Notes: a model not told the origin generated them from the letters alone. DNA of 64,000 nucleotides from Myxococcota bacterium (GCA_963169045.1 CAUJDF010000008.1:1-64000), one strand, 5' to 3'; positions 44,848 through 53,613 are shown, counted from the first letter of the stretch. A program made the numbers and translations.

Positions 44848-46194
44848 GTGCGCGACCCCGTCCCCGCCCCCATTCTCGCCGACCTGCGCGCGCGCCTGAC
44901 GCGCGCCGGCTACGAGGAGGTCCCGCCCGACCTCGTCGTGCCCGGCGGCGAGCCCGAAGCGCCGCGGTCGGTGCCCGTGCACCAGCGCGCGCAGTTCCGC
45001 ACGCGCCGCGACGAGCCGGTCATGCTGCCGGCGGAGCTCGCCGGCGGGCTCGTGCGCCACGCCGGGGCCCGCCGGCCGCGGCGGCTCTTCCAGATCGGCG
45101 CCGTCGCCCGCTACCGGCCCGAGCACCCCAACGACCTCGCGGTCGAGCACCGCCTCGGCGTGCAGCTCGTCGGCGCCGCGGGGACGGCGGCGTTTCTGGA
45201 GGTGGTCGACCTCGCGCGGGACCTGCGCGCCGAGGGCGCGCCGCTCGCGTTCAACACCGGGGCGCTCGCCGCCACGCTCTTCGATCGGCACGGCGTGCCG
45301 CCGGAGCGCCGCCGCGACGCGTTCGCCGACCTTCGGTCGCCGCCGGCGCCGGTGAACGACGGCGGGCGGCAGCGCACGGTCGAGGCCGCCCTGGCCACGC
45401 TCGGCGCGCCGGGCGCCGAGGCGCTCGGCCACCTGCCCGCCGAGCAGCAGCGCGCCGTCCTCCTCGACCTGCTCGCGGCGCTCGACGTGCGCTTCATCGG
45501 GCGGCGTCGCCCCGAGGACGTCGTCGACAACCTGCTGCGACGCATCGAGGCCGCGCGCCACCGCGAACGCGGCCGCGAGGCGCTCGGGCCCCTCGGCGCG
45601 CTCGTCGGGCTGCGCAAGGCCTGGGTGATGGCCCGGCCGACCCTGGTCCAGCTGCTCGGCGACGCGCTGGCGCCGGTCGACGCCGTCGCCGGCGGCCTCG
45701 GCGCGCTCGGCTTCTCGGCCGACGGGCTCGTCTTCGACGGCGGGCTGCGCGCCGGCGAGCTGCGCGACGACGAGCTCGCCTTCACGCTGGACGCCGTCGA
45801 AGGGTGGTGCGGGCGCGTGTCCGGTCCCGACGGCGACGAGGTGCCGGTGGCGGGCTTCGAGGGGCGGCTGGCCGAGTTCGTCGGCGACGCCGTCGCCCCG
45901 CCGCCGCAGGTCCTGGTCGTCCCGGTCGCCGAGGGCGAGGTGGGACCGGCGCTCGCGCTCGCCCGCGACCTGCGCGCCGCCGGCCTCGTCGCCGAGCTCG
46001 AGGTCGCCGTCCGCGGCCCGCGCGCCGCCCTCCAGTACGCGGTGGCGCGCGACATCCCCTACGTCGCGCTGATCGGCGAGGCCGAAGTGTCCGAAAACCG
46101 CTTTCTGCTCAAGGACATGGCGCGCCGCACCCAGCAGTCGCTGCCGCTCGGCGACGTCGACGCCGTCCGCAGGTGGTTCTGGCCCCATGGCTGA
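44848..46194 (+). CDS. hisZ: HisZ-type ATP phosphoribosyltransferase regulatory subunit
   Basis: Class II aminoacyl-tRNA-synthetase-like protein of 448 residues. The catalytic core has LMLPAELAGGL-type sequence (VMLPAELAGGLVRHAGARRP in parts), FQIGAVARYRPEHP and a motif 2 lacking synthetase residues. The C-terminal 95 residues (VLVVPVAEGE..., VARDIPYVALIGEAEV) resemble the HisRS anticodon-binding domain, which most HisZ proteins lack. The eight-base overlap with hisG and the degenerate core favour HisZ over HisRS. HisZ confers histidine feedback on short HisG. The start is a GTG; TAGACT ends eight bases before it with no ribosome box. Confidence 0.8.
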   Translation: MRDPVPAPILADLRARLTRAGYEEVPPDLVVPGGEPEAPRSVPVHQRAQFRTRRDEPVMLPAELAGGLVRHAGARRPRRLFQIGAVARYRPEHPNDLAVEHRLGVQLVGAAGTAAFLEVVDLARDLRAEGAPLAFNTGALAATLFDRHGVPPERRRDAFADLRSPPAPVNDGGRQRTVEAALATLGAPGAEALGHLPAEQQRAVLLDLLAALDVRFIGRRRPEDVVDNLLRRIEAARHRERGREALGPLGALVGLRKAWVMARPTLVQLLGDALAPVDAVAGGLGALGFSADGLVFDGGLRAGELRDDELAFTLDAVEGWCGRVSGPDGDEVPVAGFEGRLAEFVGDAVAPPPQVLVVPVAEGEVGPALALARDLRAAGLVAELEVAVRGPRAALQYAVARDIPYVALIGEAEVSENRFLLKDMARRTQQSLPLGDVDAVRRWFWPHG

Positions 46195-47212
46195 ACGCGC
46201 CGAGCCGCTCCGCTTCGCCATCCCGAGCAAGGGCGCCCTCGCCGACGCCACGCTCGAGCACCTGCGCGCCGCCGGCCTCAAGATCAAGCGCAGCTCATCG
46301 CGCAGCTACCGCGGCCTCCTCGACCTCGACCCGCCCGTCGAGGTGTGGTTCCAGCGGGCGTCCGAGATCGTGGTGAAGCTCGACGCGGGCGAGCTCGACG
46401 CCGGTGTCACGGGCCGCGATCTGTACGAAGAGAGCCGCGGCCGCCGCAGCCCGACCCGCCTGCTGATCGAGGGATTGGGATACGGCGACGCGAAGCTCGT
46501 GCTGGCGGCCCCCGAGAGCTGGATCGACGTGCGATCGCTCGACGACCTGCGCGACCTGGCATCGGCGTGGCACGTGCGCGGCCAGACGCTGCGCGTGGCG
46601 ACGAAGTTCCACAACCTGACGCGGTCCTTCCTGGTGCGCCACGGCATCGAGCCGTTCGAGCTCGTCGACAGCCAGGGCGCCACCGAGATGACGCCGGAGC
46701 TGGGGGTCGCCGATCTCATCGCCGATCTCACCTCGACGGGCACCACGCTGCGGGAGCACAACCTCGCGATGGTCGACGGCGGGACGATCCTCGAGAGCGA
46801 GGCGTGCCTGCTCGTCAACCGCGACACGCTGGCGCCGGCGCGCGGCAAGCTGCGGTCGCTGCGGCAGATCCTGGAGCTGCTCGAGGCGCACCGCCGCGCG
46901 CGGCGCACCCGCGAGCTGGTGTTCACGTTCCCGGCGGACGATCCCGAGGCGTGGCTGGCGAAGGCGGCGGCGACGGCGCGGCCGGCGAGCGCGCCCTCCT
47001 GGCAGGCGGTGGTCTCCCGGCGCGGCCCGCAGGGCGCCGCCCCCGTGTGGCGCGGCACGCTGGTCGTCGAGACACGCAACCCATTGAAGACGGTGTATCA
47101 GCTGCGCGATCTCGGCGCGCGAGACGTCCAGGTGCGAACGTGCGAGTATGCGTTCGCCGAAACCTGCGAGTACTTCGAGCGTCTGCGCTCTCTACTGAAG
47201 CACGCGGGGTGA
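46187..47212 (+). CDS. hisG: ATP phosphoribosyltransferase, HisG
   Basis: First enzyme of histidine synthesis, joining ATP and PRPP. The 341-residue protein contains FAIPSKGALADATLEHL, DAGVTGRDLYEE, and the PRPP-binding ADLIADLTSTGTTLREHNL. Compared with short HisG (about 210 residues) it carries a C-terminal segment of about 100 residues (WRGTLVVETRNPLKTVYQL, RDVQVRTCEYAFAE) resembling the regulatory HisG_C domain of long forms. Long HisG normally acts without HisZ, so the presence of both is unusual. It overlaps hisZ by eight bases. No other his genes follow. Confidence 0.92.
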   Translation: MAERAEPLRFAIPSKGALADATLEHLRAAGLKIKRSSSRSYRGLLDLDPPVEVWFQRASEIVVKLDAGELDAGVTGRDLYEESRGRRSPTRLLIEGLGYGDAKLVLAAPESWIDVRSLDDLRDLASAWHVRGQTLRVATKFHNLTRSFLVRHGIEPFELVDSQGATEMTPELGVADLIADLTSTGTTLREHNLAMVDGGTILESEACLLVNRDTLAPARGKLRSLRQILELLEAHRRARRTRELVFTFPADDPEAWLAKAAATARPASAPSWQAVVSRRGPQGAAPVWRGTLVVETRNPLKTVYQLRDLGARDVQVRTCEYAFAETCEYFERLRSLLKHAG

Positions 47213-47283
47213 GGCGCGATCCGAGGTGGACGCGGCCAACCTAACATTGCTATAGAGCCCGCAGACCCTGAGGGAGGGAACAG

Positions 47284-48114
47284 ATGAAGCTACGGCACAT
47301 CTTTCCAGTTTTCCTGACGCTGGCCGCGTGCGGCGGCGCCCAGAAGCGCGAGGGCGAGACGCTCGACGACGGCGCCGCCGAAGACGGCGACGGCAAGACG
47401 TCGGTGCAGATCGTCGAGTACGAGAAGAAGACGAAGGAGCTGATGGAGGCCACGCGGCAGCTCGGCGACCTGCGCGACCAGGTCGACGAGCAGTCGCGCC
47501 GGCTGCAGGTCATCTGCCTCGACTACCCCGACCACGAGATCTGCCAGCCCGAGACGCGCTTCAACTTCGCGCGCAAGGCCTTCTGCGAGGACCCCGACTT
47601 CACGAAGCACGTGGACGAGGTCGTCGCGGCGTGCCATCAGGGCGAGTGCAAGCAGGTCGACGAGGCGGCGCAGATCTCGCGCAGCAACTACATGCTGCTG
47701 ACGCAGCGCCTGCCGCACCAGCTCATCACCTTCCGCGCGTCGCAGACCGAGCTCGACACGAATGACAAGAAGGACCTGCAGCACTTCCTCGAGACGATCG
47801 GCGGCGAGAACGGCTACGTGATCATCGTCGGGCGCGCGAGCAAGGACGGGCAGTGGCGCAAGAACCTCGAGCTGGCGCTGGGCCGCGCCGAGAAGACGCG
47901 CCGCTATCTCGTCGAGAACCTCGGCATGGACCAGACGCGCGTCGGCTACATCACCTACGGCCAGGACAAGATGTACCTGACCGAGCTCGACGCGAAGCGG
48001 CTCAGCGAGAAGAAGCTGACCGAGACGCAGGCGAACCGCAGCGCGCTGATCTTCAGCTACCCGTGTTACCAGGGGAAGCCGAGTGAGACCTCTCTCGCGC
48101 CCGCGGTGCCCTGA
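47284..48114 (+). CDS. OmpA-family peptidoglycan-binding lipoprotein
   Basis: Lipoprotein of 276 residues; lipobox LAAC (Cys16). A coiled-coil part (residues 42-80, EYEKKTKELMEATRQLGDL) leads to a Cys-bearing middle (VICLDYPDHEICQPET, FCEDPDF, ACHQGECKQ) and an OmpA-type domain from about 155 (ELDTNDKKDLQHFLETIG, GRASKDGQWRKNLELALGRAEKTRRYL in parts, then NRSALIFSYPC). The OmpA domain tethers outer-membrane proteins to peptidoglycan. GAGGGAGGGAAC precedes the ATG; TATAGA about 30 bases upstream may be a -10. The next gene starts inside this one. Confidence 0.86.
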   Translation: MKLRHIFPVFLTLAACGGAQKREGETLDDGAAEDGDGKTSVQIVEYEKKTKELMEATRQLGDLRDQVDEQSRRLQVICLDYPDHEICQPETRFNFARKAFCEDPDFTKHVDEVVAACHQGECKQVDEAAQISRSNYMLLTQRLPHQLITFRASQTELDTNDKKDLQHFLETIGGENGYVIIVGRASKDGQWRKNLELALGRAEKTRRYLVENLGMDQTRVGYITYGQDKMYLTELDAKRLSEKKLTETQANRSALIFSYPCYQGKPSETSLAPAVP

Positions 48115-48826
48115 GCTGGTGGCGCTGCTGCTGCTGCTGACCGCGTGCGGCGCCTCGGCGCCGGCGCCCGCGCAGGCCGCCGACGAGGGCGACCCGCTGG
48201 CGGCGGCGCAGCAGCAGGTCCAGGCGCTGACGCAGCAGCTGCAGGCGCTGCAGACCGAGAACGCCGCCCTCCGGGCGCGCCTCGACGCCGCCGAGCAGCG
48301 CCTGGGCCTCTCGCCCTATCGTCCGGCGGCGCTGAAGCCGCTTCAGGGCGAGGAGCGCGCGCTCGAGGCCGGCGGCGACTCGATCTTCGTCGGCGAGGCC
48401 GGCGGCCGCCCGGCGAAGCGCAACCTCTCGAAGCTGCTGGGCGCCGCGGACGTGACCGTCGTCAGCTTCTGGGCGACGTGGTGCGGCCCGTGCACCAGCG
48501 ACCCCGAGCTCGAGCACCTGCGCAAGCTCCAGGCGCAGCTCGCCCGCCACGGCGTCGGCCTCGTCAGCCTCGCCGTCGACGAGGTGGCGAAGGTCCAGGG
48601 CCACGCCAAGGCCGACCGCTGGCTGTACCCCCTCTGGCAGCGGCAGGACGGGCACCTGAAGATGCTGCCCCGCGCCCTGATGCAGAAGGTCGGCGTCGGC
48701 CTGCCCGTGTTCCTCGTCGTTGACCGCGCCGGCCAGGTCGCGTGGTTCCGCAACCAGGCCCTCGACGACGCCGCCGTCGGCGAGCTCGTCACCGCCGCCC
48801 TCGAGGTCCGCGCCGCCCGGCCCTGA
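48083..48826 (+). CDS. TlpA-like thioredoxin-fold lipoprotein
   Basis: Envelope thiol-disulfide protein of 247 residues. Signal with lipobox LTAC, then an Ala/Gln coiled coil (QQQVQALTQQLQALQTENA in two halves) that may form oligomers, then the thioredoxin fold with SFWATWCGPCTSDPELEHL (active Cys about 134 and 137) and a cis-Pro element GLPVFLVVDRAGQVAWFR. Acts probably as a reductase or oxidase of periplasmic disulfides; the upstream OmpA lipoprotein has several Cys and could be a client. The GTG start lies 32 bases inside the OmpA gene in another frame, so translation is coupled. Confidence 0.88.
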   Translation: MRPLSRPRCPELVALLLLLTACGASAPAPAQAADEGDPLAAAQQQVQALTQQLQALQTENAALRARLDAAEQRLGLSPYRPAALKPLQGEERALEAGGDSIFVGEAGGRPAKRNLSKLLGAADVTVVSFWATWCGPCTSDPELEHLRKLQAQLARHGVGLVSLAVDEVAKVQGHAKADRWLYPLWQRQDGHLKMLPRALMQKVGVGLPVFLVVDRAGQVAWFRNQALDDAAVGELVTAALEVRAARP

Positions 48827-48840
48827 CGGACGCCGTCAGG
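48822..48840. terminator. Compact bidirectional hairpin over two convergent stops
   Basis: CCTGACGG (48822-48829) and CCGTCAGG (48833-48840) form a perfect 8-bp stem with a three-base loop. The stem arms contain the TGA of the TlpA gene and the stop of the convergent phosphoesterase gene, so one element serves both. No T run follows on either side. Confidence 0.5.
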
Positions 48841-49585
48841 TCGTGCCGCCCTGCAGCGGGATGTCGACGACGCGGATCGGCGGCTGGTCGGGGAAGCTGC
48901 GCAGCAAGAGCGGCATCGAGACGTTGTAGACGGGGATGCCGCGCGTCGTGCGGCCCTCGAGGCTGCCGACGTGCGCGTGGCCGTGGAAGACGACATTCAC
49001 CCGGAAGCGGTTGATCGGCTCCTCGAAGCGGGTCGATCCGAGAAACGGATAGATCTCGGGGGCTTCGCCCTCGACCGTCTCGCGGATCGGCGCGTAGTGG
49101 AGCACCGCGACGCGGTGGGACGTGTGCAGGCGCGAGAGCGCGCGCTCGAGCTTGAGCGCCTCGTCGACGGCCTCGTGCACGAAGCCCTTGATGGCGCGCT
49201 CGCCCCAGGGCTCGAGGGCGCGCCGGCCGAAGCCGCCGCCGAAGCCCTTGATGCCGGCGAAGCCGATGCCGTCGATGACGATGCTGTCCCCATCGAGCAC
49301 CTTGACGCCGACGTCGGCGAGGATGCGCCGCACGGCCTCCTCCTGGCCCGACTCGTAGTCATGGTTGCCGAGCACGGCGACGACGGGCACGGGCGCGGCC
49401 CGCAGGTCCTCGGCGAGCGCCTGGGCCTCTTCGGGCAGGCCGAAGTCGGTGAGGTCGCCGCAGAGCAGCAGGACGTCCGCCTGGCCGGCGAGACCGCGGA
49501 CGGGACCTTGCAGCAGGCCGCGCGACGTGCGCGTGTAATGGATGTCACCCACCGCCGCCAGGCGTATCACTTCGCGGTCCGGCAT
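48836..49585 (-). CDS. Calcineurin-like metallophosphoesterase
   Basis: Di-metal phosphoesterase of 249 residues. All family motifs are present: AVGDIHYT, LLCGDLTDFG, LGNHDYES, VLHYAP and FHGHAHVGS, providing the Asp, His and Asn metal ligands. Expected to cleave phosphodiesters or monoesters; cyclic nucleotides and nucleotide sugars are candidate substrates. It starts inside the 3' end of the nucleotidyltransferase gene (41-base overlap), so the pair is cotranslated. Convergent with the TlpA gene through a shared hairpin. Confidence 0.9.
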   Translation of the reverse strand: MPDREVIRLAAVGDIHYTRTSRGLLQGPVRGLAGQADVLLLCGDLTDFGLPEEAQALAEDLRAAPVPVVAVLGNHDYESGQEEAVRRILADVGVKVLDGDSIVIDGIGFAGIKGFGGGFGRRALEPWGERAIKGFVHEAVDEALKLERALSRLHTSHRVAVLHYAPIRETVEGEAPEIYPFLGSTRFEEPINRFRVNVVFHGHAHVGSLEGRTTRGIPVYNVSMPLLLRSFPDQPPIRVVDIPLQGGTT

Positions 49586-50384
49586 GCTGTCCGTCCTTTT
49601 CGCGCGCGCCGCGATCGAAGATGTGCACCTCCTCCGGCGTGAGGGTGCCCGTCGGGAACAGGCGGGCGTCGTGGTAGCCCCACTCGTGGACGTCCACCCA
49701 GTACTGCGATCCCGACGTGAAGGTGCCCTGGCAGATCTTCTCCTTCGGGGCCGGTGTGTCGAGCTCCGCGCGCAGACGGCGCGTCAGCTCGTCCACGACC
49801 CGGCGTGGCACCCGATTGCGTTCGCTCGGATAGACGAACCCGAACATGACGACGTGGGACAGGAGCACGCGCCAGTGTCGGCCGAAGCGATCCAGCAGGC
49901 GATCCCAGTCCAGCTTGTCGGCGCAGCTGCGCAACAGATGCGCCACGTCGGCGCCGTCGTAGCGGTGCCGCTCCATGATCGTCGACTTGGACCAGAGCAG
50001 CTCCTCGGCCGGGCACAGATGCACCTCCCGGTCGAGCACGTGGTCGACCACCGCGTGCTCGAACCAGCCGTCGTCGACCGTGGCGATGCCGTTGCCCGAG
50101 CTGAAGATGAGGTCGACGAAGGCCTCGTCGGGCGCGTGGACCTTGGCCAGCCAGTGGGCCTGCGTGACCTCGCTGCGGTAGCCGGCGTTGGCCATCACGC
50201 GGATGCAGCGCCCGGTGTCGCGTGGGCGGATGAACAGATCGAGGTCCTTCGTCCGGCGCGCGATCCCGGCGAAGCGTTCGAGCGCGAACGCGCCGCCGAC
50301 GAGGTAGGGAATGCGACCCGCCTCGAGGATGTCGAGCACGCGCCGATAGAAATCGGCGGTTTCCGGTTCCAGGATCATGACCAT
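49545..50384 (-). CDS. Minimal nucleotidyltransferase-fold protein
   Basis: A 279-residue protein of the nucleotidyltransferase superfamily: LVGGAFALERF followed by RRTKDLDLFI gives the GG and D-x-D metal motif. VDLIFSSGNGI supplies the third acidic residue. The C-terminal half (YWVDVHEWGYHDARLFPTG) is not recognised. Similar proteins transfer NMP to proteins or small molecules. Start assigned to the ATG at 50384; another in-frame ATG lies two codons later, and a GC-rich stem-loop (50389-50404) sits directly before it and could mask the ribosome site. Overlaps the phosphoesterase gene by 41 bases, suggesting modifier and de-modifier roles, which is inference. Confidence 0.75.
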   Translation of the reverse strand: MVMILEPETADFYRRVLDILEAGRIPYLVGGAFALERFAGIARRTKDLDLFIRPRDTGRCIRVMANAGYRSEVTQAHWLAKVHAPDEAFVDLIFSSGNGIATVDDGWFEHAVVDHVLDREVHLCPAEELLWSKSTIMERHRYDGADVAHLLRSCADKLDWDRLLDRFGRHWRVLLSHVVMFGFVYPSERNRVPRRVVDELTRRLRAELDTPAPKEKICQGTFTSGSQYWVDVHEWGYHDARLFPTGTLTPEEVHIFDRGAREKDGQHAGPRSDTPGGGG

Positions 50385-50503
50385 TCCCGGCCCCTGTGGG
50401 GGCCCCGGCGTCCGTTCGCCTGAGTCGGGGGTTTTGCAGGAAGCGCGCCCGGCCCGCATCGGTGCCCGCCGCGTGGGCCCGGGGCGTTGTGCCCCGATGG
50501 GCG

Positions 50504-51532
50504 TCAGGCCATCGCGCCGCGGGGCGCCGTCAGGCGGAGCGTGGCGCGGGCCAGCTCGCGCGCGTCGAGCCGCAGGGCCTCGCTGGCTTGCAGGCGCAGC
50601 CCGCGCAGGCGCGCCTCGTCGACCCCGCGCAGCCCGAGCAGGCCCGTGCCGATGGCCGTCACGACGCCGATTGGGTCCGCGCACAGGTCCTCGTAGCGCA
50701 CGACCCGCACGCGCCGGCCGAGACGGGTCGCCGCGGCGTCGAGGCGCTCGTCGATGAGCGCCACCTGGTCGCAGACGGCGTCGACGTAGCCGAGCGGGTC
50801 GGACGCGTCGGGCTCGTCGCGGCTCCAGAGGCCCCAGCCGAACGCCCGGTCCCCCTGGACGAAGCGGCGCGCCTGGATCAGCGACTGCGCGATGCGCAGC
50901 GGGTCGCGCCGCACGATGACGAAGCGGGCCTCGGGGAAGACGTCGGCCAGCAGCTCGACACATGCCACATTGCGGATGTTCTTGTTGAGCAGCGGGCGGT
51001 CGAAGGCGGTCGTCCAGGCGTCGAACAGACGGCGCATGTCCTCTCGCGCCGCTCCCGAAAGCTCGACGGGCGCGGCATAGCGATCGCCGCCCAGCCAGCG
51101 ATCCCAGATGAAGAAGGCATCATTGGGCGCCCGGAGGCGCGCCGTATTGCCATAGAAGTTCTCGAAGGCCAGTGGCGGGGCCGCGCAGAAGCGCTCGAAT
51201 AAAGTCCGCGCTGCCAACGGCGAACGCGGGAAGAGCGCGCTCAGGTTGTCGAAATACGTCACCGGGAGCGCGTGCGCGAGCACCTGGTACATCAACGTCG
51301 TGCCGGAGCGTGGGGGGCCCACCACGAGCAGCAGGGGGTGCAATCCCCGGCGACCCCGCGAGAGCAGGCGGCGCTCCAGCGGCTGCAGCGCGGCGTCCAG
51401 CGGCGCGAGCGCGGGCGCCACCGCGGCCCGGCCGAGCGCCGCGTGGGCGGCGCGGTTGCGCGAGCGGAGCATGCGGAAGGCAAGGCCGAGCGGATCCCGG
51501 AAGTTCTCGTAGCGCGGCAGAGCCAGTGCCAT
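50504..51532 (-). CDS. Sulfotransferase family protein
   Basis: Predicted PAPS-dependent sulfotransferase of 342 residues. The 5'-phosphosulfate loop is VVGPPRSGTTLMYQ (residues about 70-84), and the 3'-phosphate motif is RFVIVRRDPLRIAQSLI, both in the expected order and spacing. VRYEDLCADP is another family element. Substrate is not evident; bacterial members sulfate glycans, lipids or secondary metabolites. It follows the membrane glycosyltransferase gene by 43 bases on the same strand, so a sulfated envelope glycan or glycolipid is plausible. Confidence 0.86.
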   Translation of the reverse strand: MALALPRYENFRDPLGLAFRMLRSRNRAAHAALGRAAVAPALAPLDAALQPLERRLLSRGRRGLHPLLLVVGPPRSGTTLMYQVLAHALPVTYFDNLSALFPRSPLAARTLFERFCAAPPLAFENFYGNTARLRAPNDAFFIWDRWLGGDRYAAPVELSGAAREDMRRLFDAWTTAFDRPLLNKNIRNVACVELLADVFPEARFVIVRRDPLRIAQSLIQARRFVQGDRAFGWGLWSRDEPDASDPLGYVDAVCDQVALIDERLDAAATRLGRRVRVVRYEDLCADPIGVVTAIGTGLLGLRGVDEARLRGLRLQASEALRLDARELARATLRLTAPRGAMA

Positions 51533-51575
51533 CGAGGTCTCCTGCTTCAGGTCTCTCAGGATGGATGCTCGGGGA

Positions 51576-53093
51576 TCACTCTACGAAGCGGGCGACCTCG
51601 GCGGGTGGCTTGCGCATCAACCTGGGATGAGTGGCGCGCATCTCTTCGGGCAACAGATACGCGAAGGCACGCCAGGTGGGCGCGGAGACCGGGGCCCGCC
51701 GCAGGCCTTCGAGCGCGCGCTCGAAGCGGGCGGCCTTGCGCCGGCCCGACTGCAGCACGTTGACGAGGAGCTCGTAGTCGCCGGGCCGGCCATCGCGGCG
51801 CGTGGCGGCGGAGGGGGCGCCGAAGGCCGGGTCGTCCTCGGGCGGTCCCGCGAGCAGCGTCACGTTGGGCGGCGGGTCCATGTCGGTCAGGATGAGCATC
51901 TCGTCATAGGTGTACGGGTCGGTCACGAAGGTCTGCGCCGGGCGCGTACGGGCGTAGGCGAGGAGCTCGCGCGTGATCTCGACGTTCTGGCCCCAGGGGC
52001 CGCTCGCGAGCAGGAGCAGCGGGCCGGGCAGCAGCAGGGCGGCGGCGTAGACGCGGCGCCAGCGGATCGTCGCGAGCAGGCGCGCGGCCAGCAGGCACGC
52101 GGGCGCCGCCAGCGGGTACCAGTAGCGCACCTGGTGGTTCAGCGGCTGGTACGCGAGCGGGTGCTGCGTCCCCCAGTTGATCCAGGCGAAGGCGCCGACG
52201 ACCACCGCGACCAGCAGCCTGTCGGCGCGCTCGAGGCGGCGCCAGCGCGCGACGGCGAGCAGCACGGGCACGCTCAGGAGCAGGCCGAACGCCTTCGAGA
52301 ACAGGAACGTGGCCGGGGGCCACCAGAACCAGGCGGGGTTCCAGGCGCCCGAGGGCAGGAAGGGCGGCATCGTGTACGGCTGGTGCTCGAGGTGCGTCGT
52401 GCGCACGAGGTGCAGGTGGTGCAGCGGGTCGCCGGCGACGATCCACTGCGGCAGCGGATCCAGCAGCGCGTAGGCGAGCAGCGCGGCGCCGAGCATGGGC
52501 AGCGCCTGGCGCCGGTCGCCGAGCAGCGGGAAGACGGCGAGGAACGGCGCGAAGTAGAAGGCCGCGGTCAGGTGCGAGGCGACGGCGGCGCCGAACGCGA
52601 GGCCGCCGAGCCACGGACGGCGGCCGGCGACGGCGAGGGCGGTCCCGAGGGCGGCGAAGGCGTTGGCGAGGCCGTTGGCGAGCGGGTCGGTGGCGAGGAC
52701 GACGTCCTGGGCGAACGTGGCGCAGAGCAGGCCGGCGAAGAGCCCGGCGGGACCGCCGGCGAGGCGCCGGGCCGCCCACCACACCGAGAGCGTGAAGCCG
52801 AGCGAGGCGAGCATCGTGGGGAGCGCCAGCGCCCACTCGCTGCCGCCGAAGAGGCGGTAGGCGCCGATGAGCAGCCCGTTGTACAGCAGACGCCCCTCCC
52901 ACACGTCGACCGGCACGCGCGGCCGCATCGCGAAGTGCGCGTGGTACAGGTCGTCGTAGCCCCACAGGCCCTCGAAGAAGACGACGCGCAGCAACAGCCA
53001 GACCGCCACCAGCAGCGGCACGGCGAGACGCGGCCGCGCGAGCGTCGGCTCGAAGACGACGGCGGTGCCCGGGACGCTCGGCGGGGCGTTCAT
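51576..53093 (-). CDS. ArnT/PMT-type membrane glycosyltransferase
   Basis: Integral membrane protein of 505 residues with about 10-12 helices. The first extracytoplasmic loop holds LWGYDDLYHAHFA, the acidic signature of GT39/GT83-type transferases that take a lipid-linked sugar as donor. HPLAYQPLNHQVRYWYPLA in the middle and a soluble C-terminal domain of about 130 residues complete the typical layout. Acceptor and sugar are unknown. The ATG at 53093 opens MNAPPSVPG before the first helix; longer frames upstream lack coding character. Same strand as the sulfotransferase gene. Confidence 0.82.
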   Translation of the reverse strand: MNAPPSVPGTAVVFEPTLARPRLAVPLLVAVWLLLRVVFFEGLWGYDDLYHAHFAMRPRVPVDVWEGRLLYNGLLIGAYRLFGGSEWALALPTMLASLGFTLSVWWAARRLAGGPAGLFAGLLCATFAQDVVLATDPLANGLANAFAALGTALAVAGRRPWLGGLAFGAAVASHLTAAFYFAPFLAVFPLLGDRRQALPMLGAALLAYALLDPLPQWIVAGDPLHHLHLVRTTHLEHQPYTMPPFLPSGAWNPAWFWWPPATFLFSKAFGLLLSVPVLLAVARWRRLERADRLLVAVVVGAFAWINWGTQHPLAYQPLNHQVRYWYPLAAPACLLAARLLATIRWRRVYAAALLLPGPLLLLASGPWGQNVEITRELLAYARTRPAQTFVTDPYTYDEMLILTDMDPPPNVTLLAGPPEDDPAFGAPSAATRRDGRPGDYELLVNVLQSGRRKAARFERALEGLRRAPVSAPTWRAFAYLLPEEMRATHPRLMRKPPAEVARFVE

Positions 53094-53210
53094 CTCGGCC
53101 CTCCGGCTCCCCGCGCGGGAGCCTCCGTCACGCCCACTTGGAGGCGCGGGGCCGCGGCGGCGTCGCGTCCCCTGCCCGCTCCGCGGCATCCTTCGAGGAA
53201 GGAGGACGCG

Positions 53211-53588
53211 ATGCACGCCGAGGACTTCTGGGAGGCGCTCCGCGACCGATGGACGCCGGGTTCCGAGGAGGAGCTGCGCTCGGTGACGCACCACGTGCTG
53301 CTGCACCTGAGCCGCGCCCTGCCCCCCGAGGAGGCGGAGGTCGTCTTCGGCGTGCTGCCCACCGAGCTCGTCTCGATCGGCCTCGGCGGCGCGGCCCCGG
53401 ACGCGCTGGACGCGCCCGCGTTCTACGCGCACGTCGGCCGGGAGGCCCACGTCCCGGCCGAGATGGCGGCCGAGGCCACCGACGCCGTCTTCGCGGTGGT
53501 GCGCGGCCTGCTGCCGCCTTCGACCACGGCGCGCGTCGAGCGGCGGCTCCCGCGTCGGCTCGGCCAGGTCTGGAGGGCCGCGGCGTAG
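53211..53588 (+). CDS. DUF2267 family protein
   Basis: Helical protein of 125 residues. ALRDRW...SEEELRSVTHHVLLHLSRALPPEEAEVVFGVLP (given in parts) is the core of DUF2267, a family of tandem helical bundles of unknown role, often linked to stress genes. A second half (VPAEMAAEATDAVFAVVRGLL) repeats the pattern. GAGGAAGGAGG sits just before the ATG, a strong ribosome site that settles the start. Divergent from the glycosyltransferase gene and convergent with the pseudokinase gene. Confidence 0.8.
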   Translation: MHAEDFWEALRDRWTPGSEEELRSVTHHVLLHLSRALPPEEAEVVFGVLPTELVSIGLGGAAPDALDAPAFYAHVGREAHVPAEMAAEATDAVFAVVRGLLPPSTTARVERRLPRRLGQVWRAAA

Positions 53589-53613
53589 TGGCCCGCCACC
53601 GACCGGCGCGCGC

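Noticed and set aside
44848-46194. Histidyl-tRNA synthetase instead of HisZ
   Set aside because: The core lacks clear HisRS catalytic motifs and the gene overlaps hisG; the anticodon-like domain alone does not decide it.
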